DNA of 30,713 nt, taken from assembly GCA_964469165.1 (NCBI GenBank), contig CAYXXZ010000031.1, positions 1 to 30,713 of the forward strand, given 5' to 3'. Below, in pieces: positions 14,575-23,745 of the stretch. Both the position numbers and the translations under genes were made by a program. The stretch is from CAYXXZ01 sp964469165. Its GTDB lineage: Bacteria > Pseudomonadota > Gammaproteobacteria > Pseudomonadales > Porticoccaceae. Each line of letters starts with the position of its first letter. Position 1 is the first letter of the stretch. The notes below the pieces were generated by a model. It worked only from the letters and a program-made list of their open reading frames with translations. It had not been told where the DNA came from and searched no databases.

Positions 14575-16587
14575 ATGTCACAACTGAAAGAGCTCTTTAC
14601 GCCGATCAAGGTTGGCAACATGGAACTCAAGAACCGTTTTTCCATGTCGTGCATGGCGGGTGGGCTGTCGCTGGATAAGGATGGCTATCCGGAAGAGGCG
14701 ATGATTGCCTATTACGCGGAGCGCGCCAAGAGTGGCCCGGGCATGATGGGCATTGGCGCCGGCTACGTGACCGTGCCTTTCAAGGAATCCAGTGCCCGCA
14801 AGTTTGCCACGGTGCTTTACCACGACGGCTGCATCGAGCCGCTCAAGCGTTTTACCGACGCCATTCACCAATACGACACCAAGTTCGGTATTCAGCTGTG
14901 GGATGGTGGCATTCAGAGCGGTGGTCCGATTCAGTTGACACCCTCCGGCATTGGCAGCCAGTACGAAGCGGTGGGTGACCTCAGTGAAAAATCCGTGCTT
15001 CACACGCTCACCAAGGAAGAAATCGCCCGTGTGGTGAAATACTTTGGCGATGGCGCCGAGCGCTGCATGAAGGCGGGCTTCGATTTTGTCGAAATTCACG
15101 CCGGTCACGGTTACCTGATCAGCGCCTTCCTGACGCCGCACTTCAACCGCCGCACCGACGAATACGGCGGCAGCTTCGAAAACCGCACCCGTTTCCTGGT
15201 GGAAATTCTCCGCGAAGTGAAAGACCGGGTGGGTCACGCCCTCACCGTGGGCGTGAAAGTGAACGGCAGCGACTACCTGCCGGAAAACGGCTGGACCCTC
15301 GAAGACGCCGTGCGCTTTGCGCCGATTCTGGAAAAGGAAGGCGCTGATTACATTGCCGCCACGGCGGGTGTCGTGGGCTCGCCGCGCCTTACCGTGCCGC
15401 CGCTGTACGAGCCCCAGGCCTGTTTCCTGGAAGGCGCGGAAGCGATGAAGAAGGTGGTGAACATTCCGGTTTCCATCGTCGGTCGCATCAAGCGCCCGGA
15501 AATGGCCAACCAATTGATCAAGGATGGCAAGGTCGACATCGTGTCCATGGGCCGCCCCTTCATTGCCGATCCGGAAATTGTGCTCAAGGCGCGTGAAGAC
15601 CGTCTCGACGACGTCCGCCCCTGTCTTTCCGACTGTCGCGGCTGCCTCGACCATCAGATGCGCACCATCAAGAAGGGTGAAAAACCCGGCACCAGCTGCA
15701 TCGTCAACGCCCGCGTGGGCCGTGAACTCGACTGCATCGATATCCCTGGCGACAAGAAAGACAATCCCCGCACCGTGCTGGTCGTGGGCGGCGGTGTATC
15801 GGGTCTCGAAGCCGCGCGCCGCGCCGCGTTCTCCGGTCACAAGGTCATTTTGTGCGAGCAAAAAGGCCAGCTGGGCGGCCAGATCCGGCTTGCCGAGCAG
15901 ATTCCCGGTCGCCACGAAATCGGCGATATTCTGCCCTGGTTCGAAGGCCAACTCGGCAAGCTCGGCGTCGACGTGCGCCTCAACACTGCCGTGGACAGGG
16001 CAGCACTGGAATCCATCAAGCCCGACGCAGTGGTCATCGCCACCGGCAGCTTGCCGAAGGTGCCCGAAAGCCTGATGAACAGCATCTACAACATCAGCGA
16101 CATGGCGTTGGTGATGGCGGATGAAGTGGTGGAAGACCAGGCCGAGACCGGCAACAACATTCTCGTCATCGGCGGCGACCAGATCGGCATGCAGATTGCG
16201 GACTACCTGTCCGAGCAGGGCAAGAACGTGGTGGTTGCCGAAGAAGGCAGGCACTTTGCCCACAAGCTGGCAGCCAACGACCGCTGGTATCTGACCAGCC
16301 GCTTGATCTCCAAGAAGGTACAGCGTATCAAGAACGTCAGCGGGATCGAAATCCTGGAAGGAGACGAGGTGTGGCTGGTGGTCAATGGTGAGCGCAAGCA
16401 ACTGCCGGGTATCGACACGGTGGTACTGGCCAGCGAGCGTCACTCGGAGCGCACCTTGGCGGATGTTGCCGAGAAACTGGGTATCGAAACGCACGTAGTG
16501 GGTGACGCGACCGACGCCAACTCGGAAGAAGGTGGCACGATCTTCTCGAGCATCGCCCAGGGCTACGACGTGGCGCGCCAGCTGTAA
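14575..16587 (+). CDS. FadH/enoate reductase-like FMN-FeS-FAD oxidoreductase
   Basis: A 670-residue flavoprotein, close to the 672 residues of E. coli FadH (2,4-dienoyl-CoA reductase). Domains in order: an old-yellow-enzyme TIM barrel (about 1-330, with EIHAGHGYLISAFLTP and FNRRTDEYGGSFENR), a 4Fe-4S cysteine cluster (CLSDCRGCLD followed by a fourth Cys in TSCIVN), a FAD-binding fold (VLVVGGGVSGLEAARRA) and an NAD(P)-binding fold (ILVIGGDQIGMQIADYL). The EIHAGHGYL motif also resembles BaiCD/BaiH and 2-enoate reductases, so the substrate may not be a dienoyl-CoA. ATG 14575 follows GGGGGAGAGAAAG; the upstream open frame runs through the palindromic repeat and was rejected. A terminator follows. 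Confidence 0.9.
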   Translation: MSQLKELFTPIKVGNMELKNRFSMSCMAGGLSLDKDGYPEEAMIAYYAERAKSGPGMMGIGAGYVTVPFKESSARKFATVLYHDGCIEPLKRFTDAIHQYDTKFGIQLWDGGIQSGGPIQLTPSGIGSQYEAVGDLSEKSVLHTLTKEEIARVVKYFGDGAERCMKAGFDFVEIHAGHGYLISAFLTPHFNRRTDEYGGSFENRTRFLVEILREVKDRVGHALTVGVKVNGSDYLPENGWTLEDAVRFAPILEKEGADYIAATAGVVGSPRLTVPPLYEPQACFLEGAEAMKKVVNIPVSIVGRIKRPEMANQLIKDGKVDIVSMGRPFIADPEIVLKAREDRLDDVRPCLSDCRGCLDHQMRTIKKGEKPGTSCIVNARVGRELDCIDIPGDKKDNPRTVLVVGGGVSGLEAARRAAFSGHKVILCEQKGQLGGQIRLAEQIPGRHEIGDILPWFEGQLGKLGVDVRLNTAVDRAALESIKPDAVVIATGSLPKVPESLMNSIYNISDMALVMADEVVEDQAETGNNILVIGGDQIGMQIADYLSEQGKNVVVAEEGRHFAHKLAANDRWYLTSRLISKKVQRIKNVSGIEILEGDEVWLVVNGERKQLPGIDTVVLASERHSERTLADVAEKLGIETHVVGDATDANSEEGGTIFSSIAQGYDVARQL

Positions 16588-16625
16588 CGACGCCGGTACC
16601 GACAACGACCTGCGCAATACTCAAG

Positions 16626-16656
16626 GGCCGGCAGAATCATCTGTCGGCCTTTTTTC
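16626..16656 (+). terminator. Rho-independent terminator after the FadH-like gene
   Basis: The 10-bp stem GGCCGGCAGA (16626-16635) and TCTGTCGGCC (16640-16649), with one mismatch, has a 4-base loop ATCA and is followed by seven Ts. It lies only 20 bases before the maoC start, so the downstream gene depends on read-through or on a promoter hidden here. Confidence 0.88.
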
Positions 16657-16676
16657 CAGTAAAGGGGTAGATAATC

Positions 16677-17681
16677 ATGATGTATAAACACACCTGTTTC
16701 GAAGATTTTCAGGCGGGACAAAGTGGAATCACGGGCCCGCGCTCGGTAGGCGAGGCGGAAATCGTTGCGTTTGCCAGCATCACCGGCGATTACAACTTTC
16801 TTCATGTCACCACGCACGAAGCTGCAAAAACTTTCTACGGCGGTCGCATCGCCCACGGGCTTCTCGGTTGCAGTATGGCGGTGGGCATGCTGTCGCTGGA
16901 CGCGCCGCACACGATTGGCCGCAACGTGCCGGACAGCTACCTCTCGGGTTTTCGCATCAATTATCGCGCCGCCCTGAAATCCGGCGATACGGTTCGCGTG
17001 GAATGGCAGATCGGTCAATGCCACGACAACGACGCCAGTGTGAATTACGGCACCGTTGAAACCACTTTCCGGGTCATCACCCAAAATGGCGACGCCATTT
17101 ACGACGGCGCGTTCCTGCTCAATGTGAAGCGGCGCGGCGCGTCGGACGCTGCAATTTACGACACCAGTGCCCAGACGCTATGGCAACCGCGCGAAGTGGC
17201 GTGGGACGAAAACAGCCTGTTCACTATCGACGACTACGTGGTGGGCGCCGGGGGCATCACCTGTGGCCGCACCATCAGCGAGGCCGACGTGGTCAACTTC
17301 GCGGGCTTGACGGCCGATCAGAGCCCCATTTATGTGGATGAAGTCTTCGCCAGCAAAACCCGGTTTGGCGGCAGAATCGTACCCGCCATGTTTGTTTTCG
17401 ACCTTTCCCTGGGATTCTGGGCACGAGACGGCTGGATCACCCGGGTAAAGACCGACAAGGGCGCCCAGGATATCGGCCACCTGGGCGACAACGCACGCTT
17501 CCTGAAACCGGTGCGCATTGGCGATACGGTGCGCTGTATCTACATGATCAAGGATGTGCGCTCGAGCAAAAGCAATCCGAACCGACGTATCGTCACCTAT
17601 GGCTTCCAGGTCATCAACCAGCGCGATGAAGTGGTGCAGGATGGTGAAGTGCTTGTTATCAAGGGGGATGTGGGGAGGTAA
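16677..17681 (+). CDS. Double-hotdog MaoC-like dehydratase/hydratase
   Basis: A 334-residue protein with two MaoC-type hotdog domains, a layout known from bacterial and eukaryotic 2-enoyl-CoA hydratases 2. Domain 1 (about 5-155) keeps the hydratase-2 signature: ITGDYNFLH gives D38, N40 and H43, followed by FYGGRIAHGLL. Domain 2 (about 180-330) has the same fold pattern (LTADQSPIYVDEVFASKTRFGGRIVPAMF), but the catalytic Asn and His are replaced by Ser and Tyr (Y219). Only the first site therefore looks active. It would hydrate an enoyl-CoA, fitting the preceding acyl-CoA dehydrogenase. AAAGGGGTAG precedes the ATG; ATG 16680 is an alternative start. Confidence 0.88.
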   Translation: MMYKHTCFEDFQAGQSGITGPRSVGEAEIVAFASITGDYNFLHVTTHEAAKTFYGGRIAHGLLGCSMAVGMLSLDAPHTIGRNVPDSYLSGFRINYRAALKSGDTVRVEWQIGQCHDNDASVNYGTVETTFRVITQNGDAIYDGAFLLNVKRRGASDAAIYDTSAQTLWQPREVAWDENSLFTIDDYVVGAGGITCGRTISEADVVNFAGLTADQSPIYVDEVFASKTRFGGRIVPAMFVFDLSLGFWARDGWITRVKTDKGAQDIGHLGDNARFLKPVRIGDTVRCIYMIKDVRSSKSNPNRRIVTYGFQVINQRDEVVQDGEVLVIKGDVGR

Positions 17682-18036
17682 ATCCCGGCCATAGATAAGC
17701 CCAGGCTCCTCCACAGGGTATTCCGGCGCACTGGGCCGGAAATATTTTTATATCTTCTATGGGGGAAATCTGCCGATCAATCGTCTCCATGTTGAATGGG
17801 GTACCGTAAGCTGAATAAGGCAAAGCCGCATCTGGCAAGGGTATTCCTGTTCATGGTATGTTCTTTCGTGTCCGTCCTCGACACTGAAGGTTTTTTAACG
17901 CGACTGAGGGGGAGTTCTCTTGGTAATTGTCCATATATCTAATGAGAGCGAGGGTTTGCCAGCACAGTGGCTGGTTTGAATCGAAACCGGGGCTGGTCAA
18001 TACTTTGAATGATCTTTTGAATACGAACGCTTCAAG
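17682..18036. other. Intergenic boundary between GC-rich backbone and AT-rich block
   Basis: No coding frame is supported. A probable terminator hairpin, TTCCGGC (17721-17727) with GCCGGAA (17735-17741) followed by an AT-rich tail ATATTTTTA, lies soon after the maoC-like gene. After about 17740 the base composition becomes visibly AT-richer, and this continues to about 30.2 kb. The leader of the sigma-factor gene must lie here, but I see no convincing promoter. No tRNA, integrase or direct repeat was found at this edge. Confidence 0.6.
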
Positions 18037-18609
18037 ATGGATACAAAGATAAGTATAAGCAATGTCTTTATCGCATTCAGACGATCATTGATTCGTGCGG
18101 TTTCGAAAATCGCCCCGCCAAAAGATGTCGAGGATATCGTTCAGGAAACCTACGTAAGAGTATGCCAGGTTGAAAACTTCCAAGATATCAAATATCCAAG
18201 GGCCTTTCTTCTCAAGACCGCAAAAAATCTTGCTCTGGACTATATCAAGAGCGGGGATGTTCGGTTAAGTGAATCCATGGATGAAGAAGAGCTTGAGAGG
18301 ATTGATATATTTGGGGAAGAAACGGACACGACCTACAACAGAGTGGCTGCTCAGGAAGAGTTTTCGTTGTTCTGCGAAGCGGTACGTTGTCTGCCGGAGC
18401 AATGCCGCCGGGCCTTTGTGCTCAAGAAGGTCTATGGTTACAGCCAAAAGGAGATTGCCGGATTCATGGCGATCAGCGAGAGTACGGTTGAAAAGCATAT
18501 TGCCTATGGAATAAAACGTTGTATGGATTATCTCAGCCTTACGGACAAGCGATCGATGCCAGCAAAAAGCAATCGCCCGGCAAAGTCAAAAAGTGGATTT
18601 GAGTCATGA
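18037..18609 (+). CDS. FecI-type ECF RNA polymerase sigma factor
   Basis: A 190-residue ECF sigma factor. Region 2 appears as DVEDIVQETYVRVCQVENFQD with the following YPRAFLLKTAKNLALDYIKS. Region 4 has LPEQCRRAFVLKKVYGYSQKEIAGFMAIS and STVEKHIAYGIKRC, the pattern of FecI/iron-starvation-type sigma factors. A basic Ser/Lys-rich tail of about 20 residues follows. Its stop overlaps the FecR-like start by 4 bases (ATGA), and a TonB-dependent receptor with a signalling domain lies next, completing a cell-surface signalling set. The Shine-Dalgarno upstream of ATG 18037 is weak. Confidence 0.93.
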   Translation: MDTKISISNVFIAFRRSLIRAVSKIAPPKDVEDIVQETYVRVCQVENFQDIKYPRAFLLKTAKNLALDYIKSGDVRLSESMDEEELERIDIFGEETDTTYNRVAAQEEFSLFCEAVRCLPEQCRRAFVLKKVYGYSQKEIAGFMAISESTVEKHIAYGIKRCMDYLSLTDKRSMPAKSNRPAKSKSGFES

Positions 18610-19652
18610 CAAAAATCTACGAATTTTCTTCTCAGGACAAAATCAGCGACGAGGCCAGCCTGTGGCTTTCCAGGCTGGACAGAGGTTTATCCGAGGATGA
18701 AAAGCGGATACTTCAACAATGGATGGCCATTGATATACGACACCGTCAAACCCTCTTTGCCATGGCGGCGGTGTGGGACAAGATGGACTCTCTTTCCAGA
18801 TTGTCCGACTTGTTTCCCACTGCGGGAACAAGAAAAATCATACCTGCCGATTACCGCCGTGTAGCAGGTATAGCTATTGTTTTTCTGGGAGTGGCCGTTA
18901 GTGGTCTGTTTCTTTTTCTAAAAGAAAGCAAGGATGTGTTGGCGGCACTTCAGGGCAATACCGTAGTTTATGAAACTTCAGTTGGTGGGCATTCGCTGGT
19001 TAATCTGCCGGATAACAGCAAAGTATTGCTGAATACGGATAGTCAAATTCAGGTACGCTACAGCGATAGGCAGCGCGATGTGATCCTCGTGCGGGGTGAG
19101 GCCCATTTCACTGTTGCAAAGGACAATGAGCGGGCTTTCGTGGTTGAAGCAGGAGGGAGGGAAATTAAAGCCGTAGGAACTGCCTTTAATGTAAAAATGA
19201 ATGAAGAAAACCTCATTGCCTTGATCGTCACAGAAGGAAAGGTCACTGTCGGCGACAAGAAAGCCGCCAGTGTAGGAAAGCTGATGACGCCGTTTAACCT
19301 GTCTGAAAAAACGCCCATGGTCTCCGAAGGGGAGGCTGCCATTCTGACCGATGATGGCGCAAAGATCATAAAAATTGAACCAGAAAAGGTGGCGGCGAGC
19401 CTTTCATGGCAGCAGGGAAACCTGGTCTTCCAAGGGGAAACGCTGGAGGAGGCGATAAAAGAGATCAGTCGCTACACGACTATTGATTTTGAAATAGCGG
19501 ATGAAAACTTAAAAAATGTGAGAGTTGCAGGCCTGTTCAGGTCAGACGACATCAATGGCCTTCTGGTTACCTTGCACGAAAACTTTAACATCAGCTCAGA
19601 AAAAGTAGAGGATAAGAGAATCTTGCTAAAAATGCAAAATACAAAAAATTAG
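18606..19652 (+). CDS. FecR-family anti-sigma/transmembrane regulator
   Basis: A 348-residue FecR protein. The N-terminal cytoplasmic anti-sigma domain (DUF4880-like, about 14-62) includes ASLWLSRLDRGLSEDEKRILQQWM. One transmembrane helix lies at about 86-106. The periplasmic FecR domain (about 120-230) includes GGHSLVNLPDNSKVLLNTDS and GEAHFTVAKDNERAFVVEAG, followed by a C-terminal domain (about 270-345) resembling an STN fold (LEEAIKEISRYTTIDFEI). In this family the periplasmic part contacts the STN domain of the receptor and passes the signal to the sigma factor. It is translationally coupled to the sigma gene. Confidence 0.93.
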   Translation: MTKIYEFSSQDKISDEASLWLSRLDRGLSEDEKRILQQWMAIDIRHRQTLFAMAAVWDKMDSLSRLSDLFPTAGTRKIIPADYRRVAGIAIVFLGVAVSGLFLFLKESKDVLAALQGNTVVYETSVGGHSLVNLPDNSKVLLNTDSQIQVRYSDRQRDVILVRGEAHFTVAKDNERAFVVEAGGREIKAVGTAFNVKMNEENLIALIVTEGKVTVGDKKAASVGKLMTPFNLSEKTPMVSEGEAAILTDDGAKIIKIEPEKVAASLSWQQGNLVFQGETLEEAIKEISRYTTIDFEIADENLKNVRVAGLFRSDDINGLLVTLHENFNISSEKVEDKRILLKMQNTKN

Positions 19653-19762
19653 ACAAGATAGAGAATCAATCTCATCATAATTTACAACGAGTAAAAATAT
19701 TCATAACTGTATAGTGGAAAAGTCTTCCTGAATCGTTTAATCAAAGTGCGAGGTATTCCTTT

Positions 19763-22279
19763 ATGAGAATAAAGGAAAAGGCTTACTTGCTCTTATGCAA
19801 GAGCATCTTCTGCCTGGTGACATTGGCTTGTCTTTTATTCATTGAGGAAAGTCAGGCCGGAGAGAAGAAAAACTTTCAAATACCTCGCCAACGGGCGGAT
19901 GTTTCGCTGACTGCCTTTGCTCGACAGGCAAACCTGACGCTGATCATACCTTTTGATCTGGTGAAATCCAAAACTGCCAACGCATTGAATGGCAGTTATG
20001 AGATAGAACAGGCGTTGGAAATATTGCTCGACGGAACGGGCCTGAGGGCAAAAGTCGGCGAAAATAATCAGTTAAAGATCTTTCTGGATGAGCAAGCGGG
20101 GAATGAGGAAATGAAAAAAGTTAGCCAAGACTGGAGAGGCCTATTTGCTGGAATCGCTTCGGTTTTCGCCTCTGCAACGGTGACTGCGCAAGACTCTGGG
20201 GGGCAAGCAATTATCCCAGGTCTTGAAGAAATTGTTGTAGTAGCTACCAAAAGAGAGCAGAGCCTGCAAGATGTACCGGTTACAATAAGTGCCTATACAG
20301 CAGATGCTCTCGCAATGAGTGGCATACAAGGAGTAAATAATATTGGTGAAATTATTCCGGGTTTAAGCATTTCCCAAACCTCTGGGGCAACAATGCTGTT
20401 CCTCCGTGGTGTAGGGACTAATCTAGCTGCCGCTGGTCAGGAACCATCGGTAGCTACTTATGTGGATGGAATCTACAGCCCTGTGCCCAGAACAGGTAGC
20501 TTATACGCCTTCAACAATATTGAAAGAGTTGAAGTTCTTAAAGGTCCTCAGGGAACACTGTTTGGCCGTAATGCAACTGGAGGAGTGTTGCATATTATTA
20601 CAAAGGATCCAAGTAGTGAGGCTAACGGGAAAATCATGATTGGCTATGGAAACTATGACACGTTCGAAGCCAATTTTTACGGATCCGCGGGAATTGGAGA
20701 AACATTAGCTGCAGATATTGCCCTTTACAGAAAAGAACAGGGAAGGTCGCCGTTGGATAACCCTCTGCCAAACATGGATTACTTGCCGGAGGAAAATAAT
20801 TCCTGGAGAAGTAAAGTGCTGTTTACTCCGAATGATGACCTGGCAGTAAAAATTATTGGATACTATTCTGATTATCAGAGTAGTATTGGCTCGGTTCGCC
20901 AGCCAGTTCCTGGGGCGCTGGCTGCCACTGGCTTTGGCTATTCTGGAGATTTTCACCTTATCCCTAACGACTTTGAGTCCTATACGGAGCTTGAGTCAAA
21001 GGGGGCAAGTGTTCAGATAGATTATGCGCTTGAAAATATGAGTTTGGTAAGTATTACCAGCTATGCAAAAGACGAGGCAGTAACTCATTTTGACGGTGAC
21101 GGAAGTATTGGTTTTGCACAAACGTCGATAACCCCTATATATTCCGATACCTTGACACAAGAGTTACGTTTGGTGTCAAACGGAGACAGTGATATTGAAT
21201 GGATCACCGGCATATACCTTTATGAAAACGAAAGCGGATACAAAGATCCGTTCCTGATAAGATCGCCAAGTCTATCCATTGAGGGATATTCAAAACAGAA
21301 GGTAAGTGCCTGGGCAATATTTGGAGAAACGCATTGGAAGCTTACAGAAAATACTGGCCTTACTACCGGTATCCGATGGAGTGAGGATGATTTAGATATG
21401 AACGGTATTACCTTTCTGAATGGTAATTCCCCAATCGGGAATTATGCTCAGAAAGACGGCTTCGAAAAACTCACATACCGTCTCGGGCTTGATCATAGCT
21501 TTTCCGATGATGTAATGGTTTATGCAACCTACTCGCGAGGATATAAGACAGGCGTTTACAATCTGATTAATACAGGGGTACCTGGCAAAGCTTTGGAGCC
21601 GGAGGTCCTTGACGCTCTGGAAATAGGTATAAAACTTGATGGCTTGCTGGATGCCCGGGTCCGTCTGAACGCAGCGGCATTTTACTATGATTATCAGGAT
21701 CTTCAATTGACGACTGTAAGCACTAGCTCGCTACAAGGGGCAAATGCGGCCGAAGCAATTATTCAAGGTGCTGAAATGGAGCTACAGATGAACGTAACGG
21801 ACCGCCTTTGGATTGGAATGGGCGTCGGCTATCTGGATACAGAGTACGATAACTATCTCGGATTGACCAATAGGCCTCGTGTAGACAACGAAGGTAATCC
21901 CACAGGTGGAAATATTGCAAATATTTCAATGGATTTTTCAGGTAATGATCTCCTTCGTGCACCAGAATTAACATTTACTTTCTCAGGAAGATATTTTTTA
22001 CCGACACAAGTGGGCGATTTCAATTTTAGTTTCAATTATTTCTGGAGCGATAGCTTTTACTGGGATCAAGAAAATCGGATAAAAGAGCCTTCTTACGCCC
22101 TTCTCAATGCTGAGGCATCATGGTTGACACCTGATCAAAAAATAAAGCTTAGTCTGTGGGGGAGGAATTTGATGGATGAAAAGTACGCGCTGTTTACTAA
22201 CAATAGCCCTCCAAGTGGTGATGCTTATGGCCCCGCTGAGCCGCGTATGTATGGCGTTAAAGTGGCTTACGAATTTTGA
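19763..22279 (+). CDS. TonB-dependent outer-membrane receptor with STN signalling domain
   Basis: An 838-residue TonB-dependent transducer. A signal peptide (about 1-32, ending SQA) is followed by an STN domain (about 38-108), a TonB box-like EEIVVVATKR (about 155-164), a plug domain with VEVLKGPQGTLFGRNATGG, and a 22-strand-type barrel ending in a terminal Phe (VAYEF). The STN domain links it to the FecR/sigma pair just upstream. Between STN and TonB box lies an odd segment starting at M117 (MKKVSQDWRGLFAGIASVFA) that looks like a second signal peptide, with GAGGAA before that ATG. The plug sequence (TKREQSLQDVPVTISAYTAD) is of the broad class common in sphingomonads and marine gammaproteobacteria for organic substrates, so the ligand need not be an iron chelate. 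Confidence 0.92.
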   Translation: MRIKEKAYLLLCKSIFCLVTLACLLFIEESQAGEKKNFQIPRQRADVSLTAFARQANLTLIIPFDLVKSKTANALNGSYEIEQALEILLDGTGLRAKVGENNQLKIFLDEQAGNEEMKKVSQDWRGLFAGIASVFASATVTAQDSGGQAIIPGLEEIVVVATKREQSLQDVPVTISAYTADALAMSGIQGVNNIGEIIPGLSISQTSGATMLFLRGVGTNLAAAGQEPSVATYVDGIYSPVPRTGSLYAFNNIERVEVLKGPQGTLFGRNATGGVLHIITKDPSSEANGKIMIGYGNYDTFEANFYGSAGIGETLAADIALYRKEQGRSPLDNPLPNMDYLPEENNSWRSKVLFTPNDDLAVKIIGYYSDYQSSIGSVRQPVPGALAATGFGYSGDFHLIPNDFESYTELESKGASVQIDYALENMSLVSITSYAKDEAVTHFDGDGSIGFAQTSITPIYSDTLTQELRLVSNGDSDIEWITGIYLYENESGYKDPFLIRSPSLSIEGYSKQKVSAWAIFGETHWKLTENTGLTTGIRWSEDDLDMNGITFLNGNSPIGNYAQKDGFEKLTYRLGLDHSFSDDVMVYATYSRGYKTGVYNLINTGVPGKALEPEVLDALEIGIKLDGLLDARVRLNAAAFYYDYQDLQLTTVSTSSLQGANAAEAIIQGAEMELQMNVTDRLWIGMGVGYLDTEYDNYLGLTNRPRVDNEGNPTGGNIANISMDFSGNDLLRAPELTFTFSGRYFLPTQVGDFNFSFNYFWSDSFYWDQENRIKEPSYALLNAEASWLTPDQKIKLSLWGRNLMDEKYALFTNNSPPSGDAYGPAEPRMYGVKVAYEF

Positions 22280-22431
22280 TAAATCAGTAATCATATTGTG
22301 AGGATTTCATGTTTGGTGAACAGCGAAATGGCGACTTTCTAGAACTATAAAGTAGTCCTGCCAAATTACCCTTGTTCGCCATTTATGAAAGTCTCATTAT
22401 CATGTGATGTAACGTCGACAAGAGAAATAAT

Positions 22432-23688
22432 ATGGAAAGAAGAAACTTATTAAAATTTGCGGGAGTGGGTTCTCTAGCACCGTTATTGGGCTCCACTGTT
22501 CTCTCTTCAGTGCATGCTGAAATGGGTTCTGAGCTGAATGGATTGCGACAATACATGAAAAGAATTGATCAAATTGCGAAAACCTACAGCTATAACTATC
22601 CGGAAATAAGGCCTCTTTTTGATAGGCATGCACTTCTCCTGCTGTCCTTGGCATATATTCAGATCTTCGGAACATCTAGTGAACACCCTCAATGGATACC
22701 TTATATACCATTTTACTTGCCTTGGGGAATTCCCAATCCTGATGATGTTTATAAAAATGTCCCTATTGACCCTGAGGGGATATACCATATTTATGGTAAT
22801 AAAAACTCTCCAACGATTGCAAAAATTACCTTGAAAAGAGGCGGTGCTCATTTGGGTGAAGTGAGCAGTGGTAAGACTCTTAATGAGATTGATTTAACAG
22901 AAATTGAAGCAGATATATATGGGAATTATGGCTTCATTCTGTCAGCACAAAAACCGAAAGATTCCTCTCTTAGATGGATCAAATTGCATTCCGAATGCAC
23001 GAAATTGATGTATCGAAGTGTCACTAAGACCATGGAAGAAAGAGATCCCAGTGTTTACATTGAAAGATTGAATTACAAACATGGGATTGATTTTTTAAAA
23101 CCTTCACAGTTGCAAATAAAAAAATACAACTTATATGAGTTTGCAATCAAGCAGCTTGAGTTTCTGATCAATCTGAAAATTGAGAGACAAAATTTAGGTA
23201 GTGATGAGAAGTTTATTTTTGATAATGATCAAATAAAATATGGTGGCTTGCTGGGTCAGAAATATCTTTTTCATACTTTTTCCTTAGAAGAAGATGAAGC
23301 ATTAATACTTGAAAGTGAAGTGCCAAAACAGGTCAAGTATTGGAATGTAATGCTGTTCGACGAATTTATCGATGGAATCGATGCGGTATATCACCAGAGC
23401 TCTTTGAATGATATGCAAGCCAAGCACGGAAAAGATAGCAAGGTCCGATTCGTGGTATCCCATCGGGATCCTCAAGTTTACAATTGGTTAGATACAGGCG
23501 GGTGGCCAACGGGAGGTATTATGTGGCGGTGGAATAATGCCAGTGAATATCCGGTGCCGAGTGTTAGAAAAGTAAAATTCAAGGATATCTTTCACTATCT
23601 TCCTAAAGATACTGAAAAGCTTAGTATTGAGTTGCGGCGAGAATTAATTAGTAAACGTATAGCTCATTATCAGCAAAGACTACATTAA
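22432..23688 (+). CDS. Exported DUF1214-like protein, paralogue 1
   Basis: A 418-residue protein of unknown function. The N-terminus MERRNLLKFAGVGSLAPLLG has a twin-arginine-like motif (RRNLLK) before a hydrophobic stretch, with probable cleavage after VHA (about residue 29). The body contains WGIPNPDDVY and IYHIYGN, and a C-terminal domain with YWNVMLFDEF, RFVVSHRDP and NWLDTGGW (about residue 350). These features recall DUF1214-type domains, often listed near lipid or steroid genes; that association is from memory. The protein at 23746 is clearly homologous in both halves. It follows the receptor gene by 152 bp. Exported location is inferred from the leader. Confidence 0.75.
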   Translation: MERRNLLKFAGVGSLAPLLGSTVLSSVHAEMGSELNGLRQYMKRIDQIAKTYSYNYPEIRPLFDRHALLLLSLAYIQIFGTSSEHPQWIPYIPFYLPWGIPNPDDVYKNVPIDPEGIYHIYGNKNSPTIAKITLKRGGAHLGEVSSGKTLNEIDLTEIEADIYGNYGFILSAQKPKDSSLRWIKLHSECTKLMYRSVTKTMEERDPSVYIERLNYKHGIDFLKPSQLQIKKYNLYEFAIKQLEFLINLKIERQNLGSDEKFIFDNDQIKYGGLLGQKYLFHTFSLEEDEALILESEVPKQVKYWNVMLFDEFIDGIDAVYHQSSLNDMQAKHGKDSKVRFVVSHRDPQVYNWLDTGGWPTGGIMWRWNNASEYPVPSVRKVKFKDIFHYLPKDTEKLSIELRRELISKRIAHYQQRLH

Positions 23689-23745
23689 TGAAAATACATA
23701 GAGACATATAAGGGCAAAAAGAAATCTACTGTTTTAGGTGTTGCT

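Noticed and set aside
14578..16617. Long open frame opposite the FadH-like gene (679 codons, minus strand)
   Set aside because: The + strand frame has complete flavoprotein motifs; the opposite frame has none and arises from high GC at third positions.
19700..19762. FecI-type promoter before the receptor gene (GGAAAA near 19718 and CGTTT near 19735)
   Set aside because: The spacing of about 12 bases is too short for known FecI-type promoters, so I do not assert it.
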